Shown here: piece after piece, positions 12,655 to 23,300 of the stretch
Numbering within the stretch: position 1 is the stretch's first letter
Layout: each line of letters begins with the position of its first letter
Assembly: GCF_023278565.1 (NCBI RefSeq)
Contig: NC_064676.1
Span: forward strand, 6,138,001 to 6,202,000
DNA: 64,000 nt
Direction of reading: 5' to 3'
Origin: Colletotrichum lupini
Taxonomy: Eukaryota > Ascomycota > Sordariomycetes > Glomerellales > Glomerellaceae
Position numbers and translations under genes: made by a program
The notes under the pieces: model-generated
The model's input: the letters and a program-made list of their open reading frames with translations, nothing else
What the model was told of the DNA's origin: nothing
The model's database searches: none

Positions 12655-12992
12655 AAGACTGGCTCACTCTGTAGTAATACGTAGATGAATGTACATAGAA
12701 GTACAAGCATGCTAATAGTTAACAAAGAATAAGTTGAAAACATGATGCGTTCCTTTTGTGATCAGTGATGAAGATCCTGTTTTGAGGGTGAACCCAACTA
12801 AGAACGAAACGTTCTGCAAATGGACAACAAATTCTAGCGGATCACAGGCTGCGAAAAATGCTTGCTCTGGTTCGAGAGCTTACTGCGCTGAAGTCGGCTC
12901 TCATTGAAGTCCTTCATGAATTATAAGATGTATACAGGCATAAATGTGACACGATTCAAAATAATATATCGCATCATTTCCCGGCTGCAGAC
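12655..12992. other. 3' flank, no gene seen
   Basis: AT-rich downstream sequence of the hydrolase. It ends at the stop codon of the carboxylesterase pseudogene on the other strand. No feature recognised. Confidence 0.6.
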
Positions 12993-13089
12993 TTAGATCC
13001 GCAAGGATTCCCCAATTTCATTCAGGTACGTGATCGCCTCATCGCGTTAGTAATCAGCCACAATCTCTGCGCCGGCCTCGCTCCACAGG

Positions 13090-13532
13090 CAGCGCACATA
13101 CCCATTCAAATCAATCAAACAAATAAGTCAAACAAACAGTCAAATATAGGAATTTCAGCGAGTCAAACAATCAAATATTCTAGCCCGTATATTTGATATA
13201 TTTGATCAAATCTAGAATCTAAGGGTGGACCCGAATATACCAATAATATACCGAGAAAATACGGAAAAAAGGGGCCGCCCGGACCCGGATTCGAACACCG
13301 GACCTCCGGAATTAAAGTGGAGCCGCCCCAAAAAATTCGTCGCCTACGGCGCCGCTTCCACTAACTATACCATTTACTCGTCTAATATTCAGCTTCACTC
13401 TATGATAACTTATCAGTCAAATCAATCGAATATTTGTCAAATTTATCAAACAATCAAATATGGCGCGAGAAATCAGCCAAACAATCAAATATGAACCTCA
13501 TATTTGATTTGTTTGTTTGGGTATAAGCGCTG
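13090..13532. mobile_element. 443-bp hAT-type MITE with 8-bp target duplication
   Basis: The ends are imperfect inverted repeats, CAGCGCACATACCC on the left and CAGCGCTTATACCC on the right (read inward). They are flanked by identical 8-bp sequences TCCACAGG (13082-13089 and 13533-13540). Ends beginning CAGCG plus an 8-bp duplication are typical of hAT transposons. There is no transposase. The interior has runs of caaac/caatcaaatat repeats near both ends and a tRNA-like block in the middle. It interrupts the carboxylesterase remnant. Confidence 0.85.
13271..13375 (-). ncRNA. tRNA-derived sequence with pol III A and B boxes inside the MITE
   Basis: On the minus strand an A-box-like TGGTATAGTTAGTGG (13363-13377) is followed about 60 bp later by a B-box-like TGTTCGAATCC (13287-13297). 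A run of six T then follows right after GGCGGCCCC, as at a pol III terminator. A regular cloverleaf cannot be drawn: the acceptor arms do not pair and about 25 extra bases separate the D and anticodon arms. So this is a tRNA-derived promoter or relic, not a working tRNA gene. Confidence 0.45.
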
Positions 13533-13780
13533 TCCACAGGATTGTTGACCGACTGGTTAACTCATATTACGGCCAAGCAGGCACATCGCTCATGTTGTGC
13601 TTGTTGGGATCCAGGTTGTTGACGAACGCAATCAGGGTACCCATCATATGGCGCGAATTGTTCGCCGGCAGCGTACCAAAGAAGTTCAACACGACATCAC
13701 TCGCATGGAAACTTCCCAGATACGGGATGGCCTCGAGCGCGCCACGTCGAGTCTCCGACGAAAAGAGTGGCGCCGGTGAC

Positions 13781-14503
13781 GATCTGAGTTGTTACATGGC
13801 AGATGCCCACTGCCGAGGCGGGGATGGCAAGTCGTTGCAGCATGGCTTTAAGGAGTGGACGTCTGAGTTGGACAGACAGGACTTGGCTGTGAATGAGAAG
13901 CTGAGAGCAGACTCGTCGTTCACGATAGGATAGAGACGGCTATGAGACGATATTTAAACGCTGGAGCCAAGCCTCCCGCCGGGCCGTCATTATCCAAACT
14001 GACAATGGCTTCATGCGAAGCCGGTTCCGGGAGGCCCTTAGGAAGTCCCGGAGGACTTCCGATGGAAGCCCCCGATACAGATTCATTGACCGGACAGTGA
14101 CGCAAGCAAGCGGTCTAAGCGACCTTATCTCCTGCGTGGGATAGGTGAGATATTGAATCGGTGGGGTGATATGGGCAAAAGCCAGAAGGAGGACGTTGGG
14201 ATAGCTCTTGACTCGATTCCCTTGCCTAGACGGCCGGCAGGGTCAATCCCTGTTACCACATGGGATGACGCAGCGACGATGGCTCCCTTATCACGTACAT
14301 CGACCCCGGCGGCAGGGACAAGATCCAGGAATAGTGCAACAACTGAGTCGCTGTGGTGACTTCCTCATGAATTTACAGAAAATGATGCCATACACGTAGT
14401 TGCGCCGTATCCTTTACTACTTAGTACTTTATCAAGTGCCTGCCCACACTCTCTCTGTTCATGATCGACCTTTTCCCCGGATCCCGAGCAAAACCTCCTC
14501 ACT
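13781..14503. other. Intergenic, no gene seen
   Basis: This lies between the carboxylesterase remnant and the 3' end of the P450. It may contain diverged upstream pieces of the esterase, but I could not recognise any. Open frames here are short and without motifs. Confidence 0.5.
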
Positions 14504-16215
14504 TTACCACGCGTCAATGTCAATCTCCACGTTCTGTCGCCTCGCGACAAAAGCCTTTGTGCTACCCGACGATAAGGAAAGACCGAATTCATGAATCGTA
14601 TGCTCGAATCCACTGTCAAGCTTCCAGTCGTATTTGTGCAGCAAGTGACACAAGAGAACCTTGACCTCGTTAGAGGCAAAAAATCTCCCAGGACACGCGT
14701 GTAGGCCATGGCCGAATCCCATATGGGACACTGATGTGCTCACCAGATGAGCCTTGCTATCCATCTTGGGGTCTCCACGCATCCGGAAGAATCGATACCC
14801 GTCAAACTCGAGAGGATCTGGATATACGTTGGGGTCCACCATCGAGCCGAGGTCTGCCATGCAGCGGTCTCCCTTCTCAAGGACCAATCCACCAGGAAGC
14901 TTGACTTGACTAGTGGCTTTCCGATTCATCGTCGCTAGGGAACAATCAGTCGATGTTGCTCAGACACCTGAAAGGAGTTCAAAGTCACTTACCAGACGTT
15001 GTCGGCTTAAGTCTCTGCGCCTCCTTGATGACACTGTCAAGCAGCTTCATGTTGAACAAAGCAGACTTGGTCCAGCCCTCCTTCCGGAGGACCGCCACAA
15101 TCTCAGCACGAACATCCTCCATCAACTGTGGTCTGACCATTAGTCGAAGCATCGTTTCCGTTGCGAGGTCAGTAGTGGTATGAATAGCCACAACAGAGAG
15201 ACCAAGTTGGGCTCCTACTGGGTCAAAAGTACTGCCCTGAGCTTCTTCCATGACCCATTGAATCGCGTCTTTGTACGAAGGCTCAGTTCTCCCCTCGGCC
15301 AAGGCTGTCTTCTTCTCCCATTCTCGCTTTTCCAGTACCGGGTTAAGAACGCGTCGTGCCTCTGCAACTTGTTCTCTGAGTAGTCGGCATTGCGGAATAA
15401 AATAGCAGGCGATGTGGCGAAGATAATGAGGGTACTGTCGAAGGACTTCTGCGCTTGAGAAAGTGTTGATGCTATAAGAGCCAGTGATTTTGATCCATGC
15501 ATCGTTTCGACAGAGTTCATCGCCAAGAAACACACGGGAAGATAGACGAGCGACAAGGTTGAGAAGCGCTTCTTGAAGCGGAATCTCACGCCAACCTACT
15601 TCCTTTAGCTAAGCCTTTTTCCATACCATAAAGTGGCTTACCTGTCGAAGTTCCGAGAATCAGGCGCGTAGCAAAGTCAGCTTCCAGCGACAGTGGTGCA
15701 GTGATCTCATCTTGACAAGGAATTGGTAAGCGAATGCACCTCCGACAAGGTGTACGAGACATACTGAGCATCTTGGTAATCTTCTTGTTGATCGTCTTGT
15801 GAAGCAACTGGTCCTTTCGGCCATCGAAAGTAAATCCCTCGAATCCGGGAATGTTGGGGTGAAAATTATCGACAAAGGCTTCGAGGAAGTCCAGAGATCG
15901 CTCATTGCGCATCTCATCGGCGTGGTGCGCCGGAATAACAATGAGATCCCCCAAGTCGGTGAACATTCGGTAGGGCTTGCCTTTGAAGGCCTCCCGAGCA
16001 TTGGCCATCAGGCTTCGGGCATTGCTGACGAAGTGTTGTTTGGTCTTCTGGCCAAGGAAATCCCACTTTGGGGGCCGGTTGATGTAAGGGAGGTGGTCGT
16101 GGCGTCCTGGTATGGAGACATAAGCGAGTGTCAAGGAGAGGACGACAAAGAGCAGGCCGAGAGCTGACTGTTGCGGCTCTAGTGTGGCGAGCCAGCTGCT
16201 CCAGGATAGCGACAT
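14504..16215 (-). CDS. Cytochrome P450 monooxygenase
   Basis: The model is complement(14504..14934, 14993..15595, 15642..15710, 15765..16215), giving 517 aa. The 54-bp first intron (15711-15764, GTATGT donor) is a multiple of three and would be read through without a stop. Removing it restores the family sequence KMLNEITAPLSLEADFA. The N-terminal anchor is at about 15-40. The I-helix (about 310-316) reads AIHTTTD instead of the usual AGxDTT, as is common in the fungal clade of ent-kaurene-oxidase-like P450s. ExxR is E365/R368, the meander is FDGYRFFRMR, and the heme loop FGHGLHACPGRFF has the ligand cysteine at C455. It would hydroxylate a small hydrophobic substrate at the ER membrane with a P450 reductase. 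The start at 16215 is the first ATG. Confidence 0.92.
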
Positions 16216-16314
16216 GTTGATGTTCAACGTAGTGGGTTTGGTATTGAAGTCAAGTTGTCCTCCAAATCGGTCGGTAGTTGGTAAGCGAGTTCGGGAAAAT
16301 GATTGCTTTAGGGT

Positions 16315-16322
16315 TATTTATA
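16315..16322 (-). promoter_or_regulatory. TATA box of the P450 gene
   Basis: TATAAATA on the minus strand lies 100 bp before the P450 start codon. Position and sequence fit a core promoter. No transcript data support it. Confidence 0.45.
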
Positions 16323-16876
16323 CAACATTGATCGGAGTCCTATCACACCGCGACATCCCGATTGTTACTTGAGGTGCAGAGGTCGGCCCGTCCCTGGACC
16401 TACTACTGTCTTTATCAGGGGCAAAGATCTCCGTGTTAAAGGCCGGGCTGTATGTCATCGAGTGGAGTACCTTGGGCATCCGCCGCGTACTCGATGTCTG
16501 CTGTCAGAGGTTTTGACCGCCATGGTCCAATAAGTTCGTCGTATATATCATCTGAACTTGGCACTGCCATGTATGTCTCCCTGTAACAAGGAAAACTCTG
16601 CTCTCATCGCACTTCAAGACTCCGTAGTCCGTACATACATGCGAGCACGGAGAGTCACACCGGTGGTGGGATTCAAGGTGGGGTCTTGAGCTGGCAATGC
16701 TCTTGATGGTTCTCACAGTGTACGTCAGTTAAGAGCTGCCATATCCCTTGAACTTGAGCTACCGGCCCTTTGTAGCTTGCCATAATGAGAACAGTATTCG
16801 TGCCATGTCGGTGGCATGTCTTAGCTCGGGTTCGTGTGACCGTTACGGCGTTTGTTGTTGGGGCGGGATGGTTTTG

Positions 16877-16901
16877 TTGCCTAATTAGGCAATGTGGGAT
16901 G
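16877..16901. promoter_or_regulatory. Palindrome plus 19-bp motif shared with the O-demethylase promoter
   Basis: TTGCCTAATTAGGCAA (16877-16892) is a perfect 16-bp palindrome. It overlaps aattaggcaatgtgggatg (16883-16901), which recurs exactly at 29794-29812. Here it lies about 670 bp upstream of the P450 start, in the same orientation relative to the gene as the other copy. This suggests a regulator binding site. The rest of 16216-17305 shows no gene. Confidence 0.5.
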
Positions 16902-17305
16902 GAGGGGGCTTTTTTGACTGGGGCAGATGGAACTTCGATATTCTCAAGGAACCGCAGGACAGGCAACCGGAATGAGAAGAAAGATAGCTGAATGGGCCTG
17001 CCTGAGAGCCCTCCTTGTTTTCCTGCCGACCATTGTGTTATCTTGGTTTATCTTACGCAAAAATGCCGTGCATAAGATACGCCCCGTGATGTGTCTGCTT
17101 GTGAATTATTATATAAAGATGGAGACGTTGCTACGAGATGGAAACAGTACTAGTCAGAAGCGTGATTTATTACCGAGAATAATTTCTGAGTTTTCTTTAC
17201 GCTTTATATTCTTGACACGGTAGCATAAGGCAAGTACTTAAGTACAACATAACAGCACCACTGCCGAACAGAAGACGGGGAACTACATTAAGTTGATTTC
17301 TGCCT

Positions 17306-20300
17306 CTAGATACCATAAGCGTCCTGCTCATACAACTTGGCAAGCTCGCTGAGAACCCAGCTCATACGTGGTGCGACTATTGATTGGATTTCAGCAATAG
17401 GAAGTGAAGGATAGATTCGAGTAATACTCACCACCCCAAACCCAAGTATCGTCATAGAGTCCAGCCCAGACACGAGCAAGATCCGCAGCGAGAGAACAAG
17501 ATGGAGAACGATCAACGTCAATCTGGCTGAGAAGATACCGAACGTTATCGAGGACCTTTGTTTCTTCTGGCGTAGTCTTTCCACTCGTAGACTGCAGACA
17601 TTCGACCGTATGAACCCACTTCGTTACTAGAAGGGCTGACAAGGTCAGTACAAAAACGTCTTCGTCATGGCGAAAACTTTACGAAAGCATCAGGACATAC
17701 CGGCATCCCATCCCGCCAAAGCATGTTCAACACTCCACTTCAACGCCGCCGTCTTTTGCGTGAGCAAGACTCCGGCTCGAATGGGTATCGCAAAGCCTTC
17801 CAGAGCACAGTCGACAGCCATGGTCATGTAACCATCCCGCTCTTGAGCAGCGTCAAAGTAGCGTTGCAAGATGATTAACATATCCTGGCTACTCTCCTGA
17901 AAGAGTAGCGAGCGATCTAACGACTGGAAGTTGATGAACGCTCGGCCGTACGAAACACGCAAAACGGCAAATGCGTTAAACAACAATGGACCGTCAGCTT
18001 CAGTCCATGTGCCGTCGTTGCCATCGCGTGTCTCGGTTAGCAGATCTCTGCACCTCGATAGAGCAGCCTCTATTCTCTTGGCGTCAGACTGGTGGCTTTC
18101 TCGATAGCTTTGTGTCGTTCCGTAGCAAGCCTCTTTCCCGTGGGCGAAGAACCAAACGACGATGGCAACTTGGTGCATCACGATTGACGCTGCGAACGGT
18201 GACCACGTCCAGCTTGCGTCTAGTCTTTCTTCCTGTGCGCTGTTACCAAATATCCAAGCTGTTGCTTGACGAAGACCTAGGGGCGAAGAAGGCAGTCGTC
18301 TTTGCAGAGACGACCTCCATTCAGAAGCACTCATGGCATCCCATAGTTCATCTTCAGCGGGCATCTCAATGTTGCACTCCTCTAGCGCTGCGAAGCCTGG
18401 CACGATACCGTAGGCTATGACGAGAAGATTACCGAGAACCATACAGCAGCACATGAGACTTGATGATGTCAGCCAGCGGCGAAGTCTTCGACAAGAATAG
18501 GTGCTCTCACCGCTTTATCGACTCATGTTCGACCCAAGAATGCCACTGAGAGAGGTTCAACTTCATTGAACCAGGCTTTGCGCGGGCCATTCTTGACCGA
18601 AAATCCTGAGATGATCTGTAAGCGCGTGGAAGGAATATCTCGAAATCTGCACACGCACTGCTGATAGATGGCCACAGCCGACGAGAGCCTGACGTATCAA
18701 CCGCGGCTCACTGCTGAAAGATGCGAAGAAGACGAGAATGAACCGCGTCTGGGCCAGTACCAGCGGCCCCTGGTCTGGTGGTGGTGAGTCTCGAGGTCTC
18801 GCCCAGTCATCCAATAGTTCTGGGATAGCCTGGAGTCGCTCAAAGTCTATGCTCGCGAGGACACGTTCGGCTGTAAGATAGAGCGATGAGGCCATCTTTC
18901 TCTGAAGTCTGTGGAGGGCACCTATGGCGCATATTCCTAGGACTAGTGGACTAGGAACCTTCTCTAATTCCAGAGTCTGCAGGTGCAGGAAGGGAAAGTG
19001 TATGTGGAAGGCATCCACGTAGGAGTTGAAGTATTGCTGCAAGCATGTAACGGGTGGTAATTGAAAGTCCCCAAGCTGAGCTTTGGTGAGGTGTAACTCT
19101 ATATCAGCCAAGCAGTGAGCTCTCATCTCTTCTGTGAAAACGACTTTGTGATTCTTCGCCGTCGTCGACTTGAGTATCCGTGGTGACCACCTTCGTCGAG
19201 GCTTCAGTGCGCCTTGGTTTATTGTATGTCCTTGCGATAGCGTTGGAATTTCTTCTGCCCTATCCGAAGAATTGCTTTGGTTGGCTGAGGGTTTGCTTTG
19301 AGGCAAGCCTGATACTGGTGGCTGGAGCTGCTCGGAAACATCCTCGAGTACTGGAAAGGCGAAATGATCAAAGGTTCTACCTAAGAATGGATCGAAGAAC
19401 TCGAGCGAAATATCGCTGAAGTCAAAATTCTCGACTTCGGGCATGATGTCATAACCAAAGTGAGGATTGTCCCCTAATACATCTGGCCTGTCGACATTTA
19501 CCGAAGGTAGTCTGCCTTCAGATGACATCTGATTTGATGGTCCTGTGTGGCCCTGCAAACTTTGATTCTGTTCATTTGGAGTTGCCATAGATGTTGTTTC
19601 ATCAACTTGGGCATTTCTTGAGGACGACTTCTCTGAAGTAGAGATTGCACCGGGTTGTGACTGGTCTCGGTGGAAAGTCTTTTTATGGCGAGTAACCAGA
19701 TCACTAGTAAAAAATTGTCAGTAGTGAAGTTGTCACGAGTTATGGCACGCAGCAATGGGCATACGGAGTGTAGTAAAAGTGGCTTAACTATCAAAGTAGA
19801 AATAGACAAAAGGAGAAGGTCTATATACACGATATCTAAGATAGACACGTGATTTAGCACGTAATAGGCACTTTATAAGGTACGATTACTATCCTTATTA
19901 CGTAATATACCCCCTAATTACTACCGCTAAGGAGCTATTATACTTAAGATAGAATCTCTAAATACCCTTATAAAGGCCTAATTTAGTTAAATATAAATAA
20001 AGGAAAATTAAGCATAAGGGATACGCGTCTTTTAAGCCGCGTTTATTATAAATATATCCTTTTATTTAAAATAAATAGAATCCTAACCCGGAATAGCGCG
20101 TATTTTACTACTTCTAGTATATAAATTACTAAGGGCGAGGCTACTTAGCCGCTTTACGTATATTTAAATTCTCGCGGCGTTACTTAGCTATTATTTTTCT
20201 TCTTTTTTTTAACCTCTCGTAGTTATTATAAGTACCCCCGTTTATTACGCGCGCGCGCCTACGCTATTAAATCGTTTACTAATTTTATTTTAAATATAAA

Positions 20301-23300
20301 TATCTAATATATTTAGAAATAATAATAAGTTTCGCGCAATTTTTATAATACCTCTTATATACGTATTATATAGTTTACTAAGAGTTTAGATAGGTAATAA
20401 TATTAACGAGCCTTTTTAAGTCGTTACCCCCCTTTATAACCTCTTACTTATTTACTAAGGCCCGGCTACTAAGCTCTCTCTCCCTAACTAGGAGGATATT
20501 AAGGTTATTAATTAAAACGCTAAGGACTTTATTAAGTTCGAGGCTCTCTTTAGCGGCTATAATAAGGGTAATAATAAAGTAAATAGTAATAATAAGAGCT
20601 CTAATAAGCTTTTACTTATCCCCCCCTCGGAGTCTAAGAGTAAGGATAAGACTAGTTCGGATAATAAGCTCTCTAAAAAGGGTATATCGTATACTTATTA
20701 TCTTAAGAGTTTATATTTAATATTATTTTAAGGTTTAAAAAACACAAGGCTAGCTCTTTTTAAAAAGGTAATAAAAAGTAAAAGAGAACGCTAAGAAGTT
20801 AAAGTACCCCCCGTAATAAGTATAGTTCTCTTTACTATTCTAGGCCTATTTAACGTATACTTAGTCCTTAAGAAGCTTAAGGGAGAGGCTCCTAAGGAAC
20901 GGGAGATCTAGTACTTACCCTATTTTAAGGTAGCCCTCCGGTATATTAATACTAAGGATAGTAGTCGTTATTTTATAAAAAGTAGTAGCTAGTATGCGCG
21001 CTATTTTAACGGCCGTTTGGCTAAAGGGTATATTAATATACTAGTCGTTTTATAGCTAATAGCCTGGGCCCTTACCGAGGCTATTATAAGTAGCGCTCCT
21101 TTTTTTATAAATATATTATCCTTTTTTATTATTAAGAAGCGCACTTTTAACTATAGTTTTAGTAGGATATTACTAAGCTCCGTAGTATTATTCGCTAGAT
21201 ATATAATAACCGGAGGATATATAAGAACTATATCGGCTTTTATATAGAGGACTTCCTTAACGCGCGCCCCTAGTCCTCTCTCGTACTTATTATAATCGTT
21301 TATAACTAACTTCTTATTACGCCGCCCACTTTTATACCCTAAGTTATTAACTTAACGGTTATTCTAGCTCTTATACCCCTTACTACCCTTACTACTCTTA
21401 GCTTCGTAAACTTTAAAATATATAAAATACGTTTCTTAGCGCGCATACTAACCCTTTTCTTTAATAACGCTATACTCTTAGTAATCGCGTACTTCGTAAA
21501 CTAAGAGTTTAAATAATAAATATAAGCCCAGGTCTTATTTCTATATATATATACCCTATAGGGCAAGGTTATTTTATTTATTTTAGGCCTCCGGGCCGCA
21601 CTCTAAGTTCTATTTATTATCTACTTTTAAGTATTAAGTTTTTCTAAGCGTGGCCCAAATTAATTATTTTTAACTATTTTAGCTATTTATAATAGCTTCT
21701 CGCGCATCGTAGAGGTTAAAAAGTATATAAAAATGTTCGAACTTAGCTCGTAAAAAGTTTTTAGTAAGTCTATTTATTAATATATCTTTTATTAATATAT
21801 AAGTAACCTCGAAGCTACCTCTAGTATGCTCTTATCTTAGCTATATATTTTATATATTAATATAGCAAAGTTAAGTAGCTATTTTTTCTCCTTCCCCTAC
21901 GACGAGTCGAATCGTTTACTAATTATCGTAGTTAACTAACTATACTTCTCCTAAGTTAAGGGTAATATCCTTAAAAAGGCGCTTTAGAGCTATGGTCTCT
22001 TTTACAGTTTCCTTAAAGTAAAGAAGCTTAGCTTCGGTAGTTAACGTTATAACCGTTACTTAGCATACTAATTTTTATTAAATTAGGCTACTAAAAAGGA
22101 ACATTATATATCCCTAAAATAATCGTCGTATTACTTCGTTATTTACGAAACTAGTATCTCTAGCTAGAAGTAATAATTACGTACTCGGTATACTACCATA
22201 ATAGAGCGCAAGATATCTTATTATATAAAGATATCGGATATAGTAGTTAATTACTTTAATATAGGTTATACTTAGATTAGTTAGGAACCGTAATAATTAC
22301 GAGTAAGTAAAGGCGACGTTTAGTTTAATTATAATAGCTATATAAAGCATACTCCCGACCTTTTCTTAGTAGCTCTTTATTTCCTCTTTTATTACCTACC
22401 CCTCGTTTAGTTTAAACTCTTCCTAAAGAAGAGGGGTAGCTAGATATAGTGAATTTATAAAGTCGAAGCGCTTAGTAACTCGCTTAATATATACGTTATA
22501 AATAAGGTAAACCTTACGAGTAGTACGGTCTTATAAAATCCGCACTCCGAGGAAGTAATTAATCGGTCTATTCTCCTTAAGGTTAATATATTCTTTTATA
22601 CTATCGACGATCCCCTAAGCCGCCTTTTAGTCGTCTTAATAATATAAAATAATAAAGTTATCGACGTAAAATACTAGTATTACCTTCCTATTTACGGTTT
22701 AGTAAATATAGATCTCCTCGTAACTATATATTATATTTATACCACGGAGTATAGAAATAAAAGTTTAGAACTAGAGAATTAGTAAGTCTCGGAGGCTATA
22801 TAGAGCGCGTTAGAGTTTATTTACTTTATTAGTGACCTTATATCCCTCTAGGAGTTTAATAATTACTAGCTTCTCGCTCTTAAGAGGCGCGTTAAGGAAT
22901 GCGTTAATAGTATTATACTAGTCTACCTTAAGGTCGAATTAGGTAGCTATTATTATTATAAGCCTAAAGGCCTTTATAGCGAGCGTCGAAGCGTACGTAT
23001 TTTATAAGGGGTTAAGTAGTTATATATCTCCCCTTATATATATACGTACTTTTACCTCGCTAACCTCGTTATTAACGTCGTGCTTATAAATATATACCTA
23101 CTTTAATAAAAATAGGATCCCTTATTTAGGGTTACGGTTAACCTCTTCTTATATACTAATATCCCTTAGCTTTTTTATTTCTATATCTATAGCATCCCTA
23201 AGTAACTTCTATAGTTACGGTAGGAGATATTTAATATCGCTAAACTTCTTTAATAGGCTCTAGAAGTTAACTTTAATAAGTCGTGGTTTTTAAACTCCTC

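Larger units (their letters stand above)
12993..13780 (-). pseudogene. Type-B carboxylesterase pseudogene, C-terminal remnant
   Basis: Minus-strand translation of 13541-13760 gives the end of a fungal carboxylesterase/lipase: ALEAIPYLGSFHASDVV, NFFGTLPANNSRHMM, FVNNLDPNKH and SDVPAWP. The HASD stretch matches the family's catalytic-histidine neighbourhood (GxFHxSD). The last part (WSEAGAEIVADY*RDEAITY, LNEIGESLRI, stop at 12993-12995) lies on the other side of the MITE. Removing the MITE and one copy of its target duplication joins the two parts in the same frame. Two in-frame TAA codons (after AWP and after VADY) and loss of the N-terminal two thirds make it non-functional. Upstream of about 13760 the frame shifts, and only fragments such as LLKAMLQRLAIPAS can be followed. 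Confidence 0.72.

Noticed and set aside
13271..13375. Functional tRNA gene
   Set aside because: A and B boxes and a terminator are present, but acceptor and T stems do not pair and about 25 extra bases break the cloverleaf.
13225..13494. 89-codon open frame
   Set aside because: It lies wholly inside the MITE and covers the tRNA-like block.
18563..18604. Continuation of exon 3 of the regulator to the TGA after SLVQ
   Set aside because: A 53-bp intron (18606-18658, GTGCGT donor) gives the conserved WHSWVEHESIKR segment and joins in phase. Reading through gives an early stop.
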